NCBI RefSeq assembly: GCF_008831285.2
Contig: NC_045144.1
Span: 14,001,858 to 14,065,857, forward strand
Source: Nymphaea colorata
Lineage: Eukaryota; Streptophyta; Magnoliopsida; Nymphaeales; Nymphaeaceae
Reading direction: 5' to 3'
DNA: 64,000 bases
This document shows, piece by piece, positions 55,201 through 58,278 of the stretch. Position numbers and translations under genes: made by a program. Numbering within the stretch: the stretch's first letter is position 1; every line of letters begins with the position of its first letter. Below the pieces are notes generated by a model. The model was given only the letters and a program-made list of their open reading frames with translations, was not told the DNA's origin and did not search any database.

Positions 55201-55922
55201 AAATGTCGTACATGATCTTATTCTGTTTAAAACAAAACCTATAGGATAAAACCCAAAAACATTACGGATTACACATTATGATGTAAAAACTCAGATAACA
55301 TACTTCCAAGTGATGAATATATGCTTTTGTTCATCCGACTGAAGGAATTTGTTAATTCTGTATGACCTGGCAATTTTCTTTTTTATCTCACATTGGATAG
55401 AAGCAATAGTTTACAGAAATAAATTTTTGTACCATCAGCTGCTTAGTACATCTTGGTACTTTCGTTTATTTGTGGTAATGCATAGGTGCAAGAAGTTGTA
55501 AAGACGTTCCATGTGTTGATGGACAATGAGTATCTTGATGGCTTTTGTTTACCCAATGTATGTTACTGAAAAAATTTGTTAAACTCTGTATTACCTGTCA
55601 ACTTTTGTTAATCTCACATTGGGTAATTTGTTTATGGAAATAATTTCTTGTACTGTCAGCTGCTTAGTACATCTTAGGATTTCGGTTTATTGATGGAAAT
55701 GCACAGGTGCAAGAAGTTGTAAAAAAGTTTCATGTGTTGGTGGACAATGAGGATCTTGATGGGATATCAATGGCATTGAATGAGATTCAGCAGGTGGAGG
55801 AGGAGCAGGAAAAGTATATGTTGCAGCTAGAAAGAGAGAAAAACTTGCTTCTCTCCAAGATTAGTGAGCTGGCGAAGGAAATCAACCATGCTGTCTTGGC
55901 ATCTCCAACATTACAATTGTAA
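8448..55922 (+). CDS. SMP and triple-C2 domain protein (NTMC2 type-3 / SYTF-like), 14 exons
   Basis: The spliced product is about 843 aa. Exons: 8448-8687, 11171-11245, 13580-13687, 14462-14494, 14628-14717, 16842-16967, 17956-18108, 18647-19066, 19141-19275, 26999-27214, 27367-27642, 27876-28013, 48193-48498, 55707-55922. All junctions are GT-AG and phase 0. ATG 8448 is the first in-frame ATG. Domains in order: membrane hairpin near 45-80; SMP lipid-transfer domain about 106-290; C2A from about 309; C2B about 501-620; C2C about 633-755; Glu-rich coiled coil 773-843. The order and many motifs ([59 protein letters not shown]) match the Arabidopsis NTMC2 type-3/SYTF protein, as I remember it. 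Related proteins tether the ER to other membranes and move lipids. That role is inferred from the family. The gene appears intact despite more than 20 kb of transposons in its introns. Confidence 0.93.
9776..10585. mobile_element. MITE nested inside the hAT-type element
   Basis: The ends are inverted repeats: CTATGTTGTCTAGGCG on the left, and CTATGTCGTCAAGGCG on the reverse of the right. Flanking 8-mers ACCGGGAT (9768-9775) and ACCAGGAT (10586-10593) differ at one base and look like an aged 8-bp target duplication, which suggests hAT. CTAGGCG-rich subterminal blocks sit at both ends, with an AT-rich repetitive core between them. Confidence 0.8.
9925..10180. repeat. Degenerate ACAATCTG/TATAATGTATAT tandem repeats in the MITE core
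   Basis: The words ACAATCTGTTATAATGTAT and TATATGTAC recur about five times with small changes. This is internal tandem repetition of the nested MITE rather than coding sequence. Confidence 0.7.
10618..10662. repeat. (AT)n(GT)n microsatellite
   Basis: An AT run passes into a GT run within the right arm of the outer hAT-type element, in intron 1. Confidence 0.9.
11171..11245 (+). CDS. Exon 2 of the C2-domain gene
   Basis: Codons 81-105 begin [17 protein letters not shown] and follow acceptor TTGGCAG, with donor GTATGT. They form the amphipathic link between the membrane hairpin and the SMP domain. Intron 2 (11246-13579) has only chance frames and CT/AT microsatellites. Confidence 0.9.
13064..13097. 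repeat. (CT)n microsatellite in intron 2
   Basis: A CT dinucleotide run interrupted by one CA. It lies within the 2.3-kb intron 2. A second short repeat, an (AT)n run, lies near 13448-13475. Nothing else was recognised in this intron. Confidence 0.9.
13580..13687 (+). CDS. Exon 3: start of the SMP domain
   Basis: Codons 106-141 contain [19 protein letters not shown], the hallmark opening of plant synaptotagmin-like SMP domains. The exon is flanked by acceptor TTGCAG and donor GTGAGC. Confidence 0.93.
14462..14494 (+). CDS. Exon 4: 11-codon SMP micro-exon
   Basis: Codons 142-152 ([11 protein letters not shown]) lie between acceptor TTTTCAG and donor GTGAGT. The exon is needed to keep family alignment between exons 3 and 5. 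Confidence 0.85.
14628..14717 (+). CDS. Exon 5 of the SMP domain
   Basis: Codons 153-182 contain [10 protein letters not shown] and HWTTAGGQ, conserved in this family. Acceptor is TTCCAG and donor GTGACT. Intron 5 (14718-16841) holds a decayed direct repeat but no recognisable element. Confidence 0.92.
15044..15172. repeat. Two-copy direct repeat in intron 5
   Basis: A segment of about 60 bases beginning GAAAATTAATAAGCTGAAAA and ending GAAGCTTAG occurs at 15044-15102 and again, diverged, at 15114-15172, with a period of 70. Confidence 0.8.
16842..16967 (+). CDS. Exon 6 of the SMP domain
   Basis: Codons 183-224 include [12 protein letters not shown] and INSIHIKGD, matching the central SMP beta-strands. 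Acceptor is TTTCAG and donor GTATGT. Intron 6 (16968-17955) is plain AT-rich DNA. Confidence 0.92.
17956..18108 (+). CDS. Exon 7 of the SMP domain
   Basis: Codons 225-275 include [18 protein letters not shown] and LPGVSAWL, conserved near the end of the SMP domain. Acceptor is TATGCAG and donor GTATAT. Confidence 0.93.
18123..18498. mobile_element. Short non-autonomous hAT-type element in intron 7
   Basis: The left end CTAAGTGACATGGGT pairs with the reverse of the right end, CCAAGTCATATGGGT. Both ends are rich in GTACCCATACCC words. The end sequence matches the outer element at 9702-10901 (CTAAGTGACAC), so they are one family. The flanking 8-mers agree only partly. Confidence 0.65.
18647..19066 (+). 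CDS. Exon 8: end of SMP domain and C2A
   Basis: Codons 276-415 open with [20 protein letters not shown], the SMP exit helix. They continue into C2A from [15 protein letters not shown] to [11 protein letters not shown] Ser/Gly-rich insert ([19 protein letters not shown]) lengthens the first C2A loop and lacks the usual paired Asp, so calcium binding by C2A is doubtful. Confidence 0.94.
19141..19275 (+). CDS. Exon 9: end of C2A
   Basis: Codons 416-460 include [10 protein letters not shown] and [10 protein letters not shown], conserved in the family. The preceding intron 8 is only 74 bases. The following intron 9 is 7.7 kb and filled by transposon remnants. Confidence 0.93.
21985..22246 (+). 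repeat. Tandem duplication inside the Copia integrase remnant
   Basis: A block of about 135 bases encoding [21 protein letters not shown] (21985-22119) is repeated at 22120-22246, with an 8-9-base loss near the end of the second copy. The pair is otherwise nearly identical, so the duplication is much younger than the element around it. Confidence 0.88.
22500..26005 (-). mobile_element. hAT transposon remnant with DUF659-type transposase
   Basis: Reverse-strand frames in order: 25030-24563, an N-terminal region with a BED-like zinc-finger segment ([17 protein letters not shown]); 24593-24147, a DUF659-like block with [10 protein letters not shown]; and 23595-23074, the hAT C-terminal dimerisation region ([29 protein letters not shown]). 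Frames are broken between 24147 and 23595. The left edge near 22500 has GTGCGGGTGC-type repeats typical of hAT ends, but no matching right end was found. It interrupts the Copia element and lies antisense to the host gene. Confidence 0.8.
22563..22592. repeat. (ATT)n microsatellite
   Basis: A short ATT trinucleotide run near the left edge of the hAT remnant. Confidence 0.85.
26999..27214 (+). CDS. Exon 10: linker and start of C2B
   Basis: Codons 461-532 begin [16 protein letters not shown] and enter C2B at [13 protein letters not shown]. The usual calcium-loop word SDPYV reads SSTYV here, so at least one ligand Asp is missing. Acceptor is TTTCAG and donor GTTGCT. Confidence 0.93.
27367..27642 (+). 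CDS. Exon 11: rest of C2B
   Basis: Codons 533-624 include [30 protein letters not shown] and [16 protein letters not shown], all typical of C2 strands 4-8. Confidence 0.94.
27876..28013 (+). CDS. Exon 12: start of C2C
   Basis: Codons 625-670 include [11 protein letters not shown] and [18 protein letters not shown], with loop-1 Asp residues 649 and 655 kept. The donor GTTTGG opens a 20.2-kb intron. Confidence 0.94.
28301..28583 (-). repeat. 3' LTR of Copia element A
   Basis: The 283-bp LTR is bounded by TG...CA. It is clearly related to the 286-bp LTRs of element D, with the same layout and ends, but diverged. The 5 bases on its left are ATTTG. The partner target copy is lost with the 5' end. 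Confidence 0.88.
29000..30331 (-). pseudogene. Reverse transcriptase portion of Copia element A
   Basis: The 443-codon frame includes [24 protein letters not shown] and [13 protein letters not shown], all conserved in Copia polymerases. It goes out of frame in RNase H after YSDADWAGC, and RNase H then continues in frame 29057-28764. Confidence 0.88.
30356..31222 (-). pseudogene. Integrase portion of Copia element A
   Basis: The frame contains [17 protein letters not shown], the second catalytic Asp (RTDNAREY) and Glu (VAERKNRH). It is opened and closed by stop codons that replace the Trp of DVWGPS and the Gln of LFGQVY. The [13 protein letters not shown] segment occurs twice in tandem, a small internal duplication not seen in element D. 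Confidence 0.86.
31594..32916 (-). pseudogene. Gag-protease portion of Copia element A
   Basis: This 440-codon frame starts MGQMTVPSK and carries the same Gag as element D ([17 protein letters not shown]). Its CCHC knuckle is [14 protein letters not shown], followed by the protease motif [12 protein letters not shown]. It ends at an in-frame TAG that replaces a conserved Gln codon, so Gag-Pol cannot be read through. Confidence 0.88.
33663..34547 (+). pseudogene. Reverse transcriptase-RNase H of Copia element B
   Basis: This is the longest frame of element B, 294 codons from [15 protein letters not shown] to [10 protein letters not shown]. It contains [10 protein letters not shown] (polymerase Asp pair), [18 protein letters not shown] and [14 protein letters not shown] replaces the next codon where the family has CDN, so RNase H is cut and then continues in frame 34541-34768. 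Confidence 0.87.
34776..34987 (+). repeat. 3' LTR of Copia element B
   Basis: It starts TGTTGAATTAG directly after the polypurine tract (34767-34775). The right end is ambiguous, at a CA at 34982 or 34987. Without the 5' LTR the length cannot be checked. Element C inserted about 20 bases downstream. Confidence 0.6.
35008..35258 (+). repeat. 5' LTR of Copia element C
   Basis: The LTR has TG...CA ends (TGTTGAAGTATG to TTTCTACA). It contains GGGTCTCGGGACCGGGTCC near its start and a GAGAGAGAG tract in the middle. By eye it is identical to the 3' copy. Confidence 0.95.
35259..36075 (+). other. Leader of element C with GCC-repeat tract, Gag absent
   Basis: After the primer site, a long run of GCC/GCT/ACC codon-like triplets at 35340-35480 translates as poly-Ala/Thr on one strand and Gly/Ser on the other. 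The 350 bases before the Pol ATG resemble neither Gag nor the matching part of element D. They may be captured or rearranged sequence. Confidence 0.7.
36076..39450 (+). CDS. Copia Pol polyprotein of element C, intact, no Gag
   Basis: This 1124-codon open frame runs from ATG 36076 ([13 protein letters not shown]). Protease Asp is residue 21 ([12 protein letters not shown]). The integrase zinc-binding region (HERLGHLP and CDVCHLAKH) is followed by catalytic Asp 217, Asp 280 and Glu 316, with exactly 35 residues between the last two. The reverse transcriptase YVDD starts at 801, and RNase H Asp lies near 967 (YSDADWAGC), with later EAEYRA and DNKSA. All catalytic residues are present. The 12-codon segment [12 protein letters not shown] is duplicated at 37507-37578. 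The frame ends LEGEC, with its stop inside the 3' LTR. The upstream nucleocapsid and capsid (Gag) are missing, so packaging would need Gag in trans. Several ATGs precede 36076, so the true start is uncertain. Confidence 0.93.
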   Translation: MAASSSIDVMADCRMGEWIIDSGATHHMTGDPKVFHGYKLSSGKDRVSLADGSSISVAGKGSLPLLNKFLVHNALHVPHIPLNLLSVSKITKELNCELIFSADRCVMQDLVTGKRIGIGLASDGLYRLPMCAAQALMTAVSQATKNREDSLQLLLRWHERLGHLPFGLLRQLFPDICSRLDMTMVSCDVCHLAKHVRASYPLSSHRSNEVFAMIHSDVWGPAGIPSCHGFQYFITFIDDYSRNTIVYLLKDRSEVPTVIETFIAYVETQYGASVKTFRSDNAREYMCQSVDSFFRKKGIVHETSCSYTPPQNGVAERKNRQLLNMTRALLFQRHVPKKYWGDAVLTSAYLINRLPSRVLNGKTPHSLLPGTREPFSLPLRVFGCVCFIHNHSPHIKKLDPRSIKGIFLGYSPTQKGYKCRDPSTGRAYVTKDVTFLEHVSYFGENPLQGEYSMSREEYSPSQEIQFTDFLDYRRDSVGPSSEVHEQEKNGPSSEVHEQEKNGECSTEAEEKCNRLFGQVYSRRRVCTDEMTGGENSTPNPISPSLDDPSRAQKQPVEEEIQTVAASEELPIALRKGVRSCTQHPIGNFVSYSRLSKDYKCFVSSLSLTMIPRNVAEAQGDPKWTYAMQEEMEALRRNMTWEVVKIPEAAHLVGSKWVYTIKYKPDGSVERYKARLVAKGFSQKYGIDYLETFAPVAKMKTVRVIISLAVMKEWKMYQLDVKNAFLNGDLEEEVYMCMPPGYEEPGKCCKLRKALYGLKQSPRAWFERLRLVMRQCGYHQGNGDHTLFVKRNKQKVTILLVYVDDMIVTGDDEDEIMKLKKLLAIEFDLKDLGKLKYFLGIEIARSGTSLVLNQRKYTLDLLKETGKLGCRPASTPLDAGHKLSLRDGELLCEEAKRRYQCLVGKLIYLTLTRPDITFAVNVMSQFMHAPTDAHLKAVDRILCYLKRNPGKGLLYVKQDTLGIEGYSDADWAGCIDTRRSTSGYCIYLGGNLIVWRSKRQDVCSRSSAEAEYRAVAMGVSELLWLKVLLTDIGIKVEEPMKMYCDNKSAINLANNPVLHDRTKHVEIDRHFIRERIDAKELILPYMRSEDQTADVLTKALSSTSFERNVSKLGMFDMYAQLEGEC
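39436..39444 (+). promoter_or_regulatory. Polypurine tract of element C
   Basis: GAGGGGGAG directly precedes the 3' LTR, where it primes plus-strand DNA. The same bases encode the Glu-Gly-Glu at the end of Pol. Confidence 0.9.
39445..39695 (+). repeat. 3' LTR of Copia element C
   Basis: This is the same 251-bp sequence as the 5' LTR. It holds the Pol stop codon at 39448-39450. The target duplication GAATG follows. Confidence 0.95.
40231..40281. repeat. (CT)n microsatellite in intron 12
   Basis: A pure CT run followed by a C tract, just upstream of the PPR pseudogene. Confidence 0.95.
40373..41100 (+). pseudogene. Pentatricopeptide repeat (PPR) protein pseudogene fragment
   Basis: A first frame (from 40350; likely start near the Met codon at 40374) reads through [19 protein letters not shown], a PPR-like helix pair. 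After stops and shifts, clear PLS-class PPR text continues: [26 protein letters not shown] near 40770-40860, [10 protein letters not shown] near 40900, then HTRIIKKGG and a decayed NALLDMY-like segment near 40960-41040. PPR proteins bind organelle RNA. This copy has several stops and only a few repeats, so it is not functional. It lies in intron 12 of the C2-domain gene between Copia elements C and D, and has no intron of its own, like most PPR genes. Confidence 0.75.
41444..41655. mobile_element. Possible short MITE in intron 12
   Basis: The left part (TGTTTTGCAAGC) resembles the reverse of the right part (GCGTTTGAAAGC). The right arm also has nested CCTGGTA words in both orientations. No target duplication was established, so this is tentative. 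Confidence 0.3.
42606..42891 (+). repeat. 5' LTR of Copia element D
   Basis: It runs TGTTAGAATATG to TTTCTACA. It includes a GGTACC-containing GC-rich block and a TTTATATTG stretch that could serve as a TATA box near position 112 of the LTR. It appears identical to the 3' copy. Confidence 0.95.
42892..43348 (+). other. Primer site and GC-rich leader of element D
   Basis: TGGTATCAGAGCC (42892-42904) complements the 3' end of initiator tRNA-Met. Repeated CCGCCGCCGTCCTCTGTTC and CTTCCCGACGCCGTTGCCTC units follow. Long frames on both strands here are Arg/Ala-rich artefacts of these repeats. Confidence 0.88.
43349..47659 (+). CDS. Copia Gag-Pol polyprotein of element D, intact
   Basis: This open frame of 1436 codons starts at ATG 43349 ([11 protein letters not shown]); a GTG lies one codon upstream. 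Gag occupies about residues 1-345, with a CCHC knuckle near 251-264 ([14 protein letters not shown]). Protease Asp is 354 ([12 protein letters not shown]). Integrase has [17 protein letters not shown], then Asp 549, Asp 612 and Glu 648 (35 residues between the last two). Reverse transcriptase YVDD is at 1113-1116. RNase H has Asp 1279 (YSDADWAGC), EAEYRA and Asp 1356 (YCDNKSA). The length and order are usual for Ty1/Copia. Gag and Pol share one frame with no shift. The stop TAG lies in the first six bases of the 3' LTR. Element A carries the same protein in decayed form, and element C shares its Pol. Confidence 0.96.
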   Translation: MAEAMGTQKDAVLDTGSASKTENVPLQVTSIRLTKDNYLSWSAALEIGITSRGRLSYITGDKPAPIKSDPQWATWALEDSQVKVWIISSVSSDIQPLILRKPTSFDMWTVLAKMYGRKKRHLRTYQIKRSIYSLTQGDLSVAAFYAALKTKWEELDYHVTDEWTCGSDHSLYWEKEWMDRTFLFLGGLRDEFESIRSQILNGDEIPGIEEVYARVESEEQRRQVMHLDTGHGPSAFVSRASGTGQRPARHCTHCHKLGHSVDFCWDLHPEKRLVRGRPPSGKRSPSVSDSSQSNSSSGAKSKLSPAQLKELQAYISRLSTTPEESSTSEGAQLAQALVASTDQGNSSLGDWIVDSGATHHMTGDSKLFQEYQLSSGKQRVSMADGSSISVAGKGSLSLLNKYRLHNALHVPNIPVNLLSVSSITKELNCNLIFSADHCSLQDLVTGKKIGIGSVTDGLYRLPVQVASALISATSGHLSGVNDRSTVLRWHERLGHLPFQLIKKLFPHLFASVSIDSFACEVCQLAKHVRASYPISLNKTTHPFALVHSDVWGPSGVPTCGGCHYFLTLIDDYSRCTFVYLLRERSEVPAVVKNFVAFVETQFHTTVQAFRTDNAREYVSQSLDEFLKGKGIVHETSCSYTPPQNGIAERKNRHLLNVTRAIMFQRHVPKWYWGDALLTSAHLINRMPTRVLDGQSPYSTLWPTQNPWPLTPRVFGCSCFVHNHSPTLKKLDPRSIKGVFLGYSSTQKGYKCVDPTTSKVYVSRDVTFHEHESYFSVNPLQGECLGNKGEEYSSNQLIQFIEFLDYKVSPSVIDTVTVSNEKGSHMEGVTVDAQPIVARDHLFGQVYVRKEKATVEDVGDEDRTNPNPVISPDDPSPSNEELPIAVRKGTRSCTSHPIQRFVSYAKLSTNYKCFITTLSKVVIPRSVDDAKDDPKWLNAMTEEMGALAKNKTWEVVDIPKGTHLVGSKWVYNVKYKPDGTVDRYKARLVAKGFSQKYGIDYLETFAPVAKLKTVRVILALAVHRKWRMDQLDVKNAFLNGHLEEEVYMSMPPGYVQEGKCCHLKKALYGLKQSPRAWFERLRIVMKSTGYKQGNGDHTLFIKQRGGLVSLLLVYVDDMIVTGSDEEENRKMKERLSKEFDLKDLGKLRYFLGIEIARSETGLVMNQRKYTLDLLKETGKLGCRPYLTPIESGTKISIKTGTILDEEGKGRYQRLVGKLIYLTLTRPDITYAVNVLSQFMHAPTDCHWKSAERVLGYLKNDPGKGLLYTRQDKLTIEGYSDADWAGCTDTRRSTTGYCIFLGGNLVVWRSKRQEVCSRSSAEAEYRAVAMGVTEMLWLKILLTDIGVELGDKMKMYCDNKSAINLANNPVLHDRTKHVEIDRHFIRERIDSKELILPYMKSEDQVADVLTKGLCTSSFEKNVSKLGMFDMYAKLEGEC
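47645..47653 (+). promoter_or_regulatory. Polypurine tract of element D
   Basis: GAGGGGGAG directly abuts the 3' LTR and also codes for Glu-Gly-Glu of the Pol C-terminus. Confidence 0.9.
47654..47939 (+). repeat. 3' LTR of Copia element D
   Basis: This copy appears identical to the 5' LTR and is followed by target duplication ATAGG. Its first six bases supply the Cys codon and stop codon of Gag-Pol. Confidence 0.95.
48193..48498 (+). CDS. Exon 13: rest of C2C
   Basis: Codons 671-772 include [44 protein letters not shown]. They complete the third C2 domain after the 20-kb intron. Acceptor is AATGCAG and donor GTAAAC. Confidence 0.95.
48714..49447 (-). mobile_element. Copia fragment F: Gag and possible LTR, reverse strand
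   Basis: Frames 49447-49241 and 49290-48853 decode to a Copia Gag of the DUF4219/UBN2 type ([59 protein letters not shown]). It is broken by a frameshift near 49270. Next to the Gag end, 48714-48852 has TGTTA...TAACA termini and could be a short LTR. No Pol is present. Confidence 0.7.
49683..49885. repeat. Two-copy tandem repeat, 101-bp unit
   Basis: The unit begins GAACAACTGTTTCAGTCGATG and ends in the palindrome GTATCGTACGATAC or a one-base variant. Copies are 49683-49783 and 49784-49884 and differ at only about two bases. The inverted words TTTCAGTC and GACTGAAA within each unit form a small hairpin. Confidence 0.92.
49768..50065. repeat. Array of the 14-bp palindrome GTATCGTACGATAC
   Basis: Exact copies start at 49869, 49889, 50002 and 50023. 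One-mismatch copies start at 49768 and 49981, and a two-mismatch copy at 50052. Half-sites (CGTATCG, CGATACG) fill the gaps. Local spacing is 20-21 bases, with GGGCCC or CCCC spacers. It contrasts sharply with the AT-rich surroundings. Confidence 0.93.
50210..51567 (-). mobile_element. Copia fragment E: 5' LTR, leader and partial Gag, reverse strand
   Basis: The LTR (51314-51567) has TG...CA ends, and the primer site GGCTCTGATACCA (reverse-strand TGGTATCAGAGCC) abuts it at 51301-51313. A GC-rich leader follows, then a decayed Gag near 50745-50215 with [33 protein letters not shown] and [11 protein letters not shown]. Stops break it, and Pol is missing. Its LTR shares blocks with element C (GGCGGCTAGTGGGCA-like, GAGGGTTTTCCACGTTACATC-like). 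Confidence 0.83.
51314..51567 (-). repeat. 5' LTR of Copia fragment E
   Basis: A 254-bp LTR, TGTTGACATATG to GTTTCAACA on the reverse strand, adjacent to the tRNA-Met primer site. The five bases after it are CTATG. Confidence 0.85.
52080..52980 (-). mobile_element. Copia fragment G: 5' LTR and start of Gag, reverse strand
   Basis: The LTR is 52685-52980 (TGTTGAAGTATACG to GCACATGAACA on the reverse strand), with primer-site text AGCTCTGATACCA at 52672-52684. The Gag start near 52290 reads [25 protein letters not shown] in part, a DUF4219-like opening. The rest of Gag and all of Pol are missing. Confidence 0.75.
53085..54915 (+). mobile_element. Copia fragment H: decayed Gag and reverse transcriptase
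   Basis: Across several frames the forward strand decodes to Gag-like text ([21 protein letters not shown] near 53455-53520) and to reverse transcriptase ([21 protein letters not shown] near 54510-54570, [10 protein letters not shown] near 54760-54790). Integrase is missing between them. No LTRs are visible, and stops are dense. This is an old remnant in intron 13. Confidence 0.72.
55333..55765 (+). repeat. Tandem duplication covering the exon 14 acceptor
   Basis: About 210 bases of intron end plus the first 60 bases of exon 14 occur twice. Copy one spans about 55340-55545 and copy two about 55568-55765. Shared words include CAGCTGCTTAGTACATCTT and GTGCAAGAAGTTGTAAA. Copies differ by many point changes and small indels. 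Confidence 0.9.
55486..55569 (+). pseudogene. Partial duplicate of exon 14 (decoy terminal exon)
   Basis: Following ATGCATAG, an AG acceptor, the frame reads [19 protein letters not shown] like true exon 14. It then diverges to FCLPNVCY and a TGA at 55567-55569. Because all introns are phase 0, splicing here would stay in frame and give a shorter protein of about 799 aa that lacks most of the coiled coil. Confidence 0.75.
55707..55922 (+). CDS. Exon 14: C-terminal coiled coil and stop
   Basis: Codons 773-843 begin [27 protein letters not shown] and pass into a Glu/Lys/Leu heptad-rich stretch ([22 protein letters not shown]). They end at TAA 55920-55922. Acceptor is GCACAG. Confidence 0.95.
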   Translation: MQEVVKKFHVLVDNEDLDGISMALNEIQQVEEEQEKYMLQLEREKNLLLSKISELAKEINHAVLASPTLQL

Positions 55923-57419
55923 CATACGGGAGGCCCATTTTTCTGTATAGTAATGATAGCAGCAACTATTTCTGCGTGTATCTGTATGTTGGTGTACATT
56001 TACGCGAGGATTTATATATGCATATTGCATAGATATTCGCTCCCATGTGTTATTAGCCAGTTGGTTTCCATTCATAAATATTATTTTCCCTTCGGTATAT
56101 TCTGTTTGTCTTCCAAATATTGATATTTTATCCTATCAACCATCTTGGAGGATGATATATCCAATATTTTCTTACTTTTTCCTTCATTATTTTTTTCACA
56201 ACCCCGTCCCATAGTTACAAATTAGGAAATTCATGCAGCCAATCTCCATGGACATACACCCTATCCATCCTTGTCATGTAAATCTACAAAATTGTTTTCA
56301 ATTTTTATGGACTCACGATCATGTAGTTTACTTAAATCGTATGAGGATCCCAATATCGATGCCTCCTCCGTCTCTTTGTGAAGGGGAGGTCGTTGCCTCG
56401 CCCATCGCTGCTGCTGGCAGCATTCTCTCCGGCGGATGGCCGGTGAAGCCGTCGAAGGCGGCGACGGCCTCCCCTTTCATTTTTTGTGGTTCGTTTGAGA
56501 AACAAAAAAGGTAAGAAGCAGGTTAGGCCGTCGCCTCCCCTATTAAGTCCAACTACAGGCGAGGCGGTTCAGGCTGTCAGTATGTAACAACAACTGGTAA
56601 CGTTTAAAGTCGTCAAGATATAAAATAAATCTGAACAATTTATTCTGTGGGGAGAAACATTGACCCCAACGTTTCAAACGGTCGGAAAAACTTTATTTCT
56701 TCCAACGGTCAGAGCCGTAGGCAATACTACGGTGATCTCCCGACGGATTTCAACATTGGGAACGGACTCCCGACAATATTTTTCCCAACAGTACATAAGT
56801 CGTCCGCAAATGCTTTGCCAACAGTTCAAACCATGTTTTTGGCAAGGGCCACAAATTAAGGTTGTAGTGGCGGGAGCATGCAAATGGTGTTAAAGAAACG
56901 ACCCTGATTTACACCGACCTCGCGAGCACAAGTGACAAACGATGGAAACAAAGAACTCAAATACTTATCTTGGTTCGAAGAAAACCTTCTTTACATTGAT
57001 GGCCACATCAGATTCTTTTTCCATTTTTAAAAATTCAATAAAAAGGGTTCTTATTCTCTTGCTTATAAAGAAGATCTTGCTAAAAATTACATGTATGGCC
57101 TAAATATATGCCCTAGATGTGAGAATTTAGTACACACACAAAGCAGGAATTGGACTTCATAATTTAAGAGATGAGTAGTTTATATTTAGTCCCCTTTTTA
57201 ATTTAAATCTGCAAAATTTATAATTAATTTTGTCCTGCCGCCAAATGTATTTGTAGCTCTCCCGCATTTGAATAACCTGTTTTCCGCAGGGATCTACTTG
57301 TGTGGCCACACACCAACTAGAGTCAAGGCAACATCTTAGCTGAAATAAGATTACAAATATAATTTTCTATTCCCTTAAATAAGTTTCTATAAAGCAGGTT
57401 ATATGTTATGTCAGGATGT
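55923..57419. other. 3' flank of the C2-domain gene and intergenic DNA
   Basis: The first few hundred bases should hold the 3' UTR; no certain polyadenylation signal is assigned. A GC-rich patch at 56340-56600 resembles the leader sequences of the local Copia elements but has no LTR. Nothing else recognised. Confidence 0.4.
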
Positions 57420-57423
57420 AGCC

Positions 57424-57745
57424 TAGGTATCGGACCTGCCCGGCCCGAGAGTCAGGCTTGAGCCGGACCACAACTCATAACTGCAACCCAAGCCCAGCCC
57501 CACACTCCAAACCTGGGTCCAAAATATAAAATAATACATAAATATAATTTATTGTAATAAAATATATATCGTAATATTATTATAAAAATAAAAAATAATA
57601 TTAAAAACATATCGGACCAAGTTGGGCCCATCAGGCCAACCCGGGCCAGCTCAATAAGTTATCGGGATGGCGTGGTACGCTTTTTTTGGGCCCGATGGGG
57701 CCAGATACCAAGTACCTGTCGGGTACCCGGCTCATTGTCGAAATG
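57424..57745. mobile_element. GGGCC-rich short element, probable MITE relic
   Basis: CCCGGCCCGAG-type words on the left and GGGTACCCGG on the right flank an AT-rich core, as in the element at 3705-4037. The terminal repeats are poor, so the boundaries are approximate. Confidence 0.4.
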
Positions 57746-57836
57746 AAAATTACCTAAATGACCTTATCAATTAAATAAAAGACTCCCTCTAAAGGTAATA
57801 GGTGGAAGCCAATGTTGGAAGAAGCATACAGCTCAC

Positions 57837-57960
57837 AAAAAAAAGTGACTCAAAGCATTTTTTAGAAAAAAACGCGACTCTAAGCGTTTTTTTTTAAAAC
57901 GCGAATCAAAGCATTTTTTAGAAAAAAACGTGACTCAAAGCGTTTTTTAGAAAAAAATGC
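57837..57960. repeat. Four-unit tandem repeat of GACTCAAAGCGTTTTTTAGAAAAAA type
   Basis: Four units of about 29 bases. Each has AAAACGC on one side and GCGTTTT on the other around GACTCAAA, so each can fold as a hairpin. Confidence 0.85.
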
Positions 57961-58219
57961 CTTGAGAAAGGGCCATGAGGTGCATGCATCCTTGAAGTGT
58001 GCACCTCATTTGGTAGAGACATATGCCTCCATCCATGGCACACTCCGTGCTTGAGGCGTACGCCTCAGAGACAAAGCCTGTTTAGTTCTTTTTAATTAAA
58101 AAAATTAAGAATTAAATAAAATTAGTCAAGTGCATTTCATACGTAGCTCTAACTGAACCCCGTTTGTATCCCTAAATCCCTTTTTCTCAATCCCAAATTA
58201 CCTGTGAAGATTTCAACCA

Positions 58220-58278
58220 TTGCTGCATGCCTATGAAATTGCTAGAGGATTGCTGCATGCCTATGAAATTGCTAGAGG
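58220..58278. repeat. Two-copy tandem repeat, 30-bp unit
   Basis: ATTGCTGCATGCCTATGAAATTGCTAGAGG occurs twice back to back with only an end difference, a recent slip or duplication. Confidence 0.88.
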
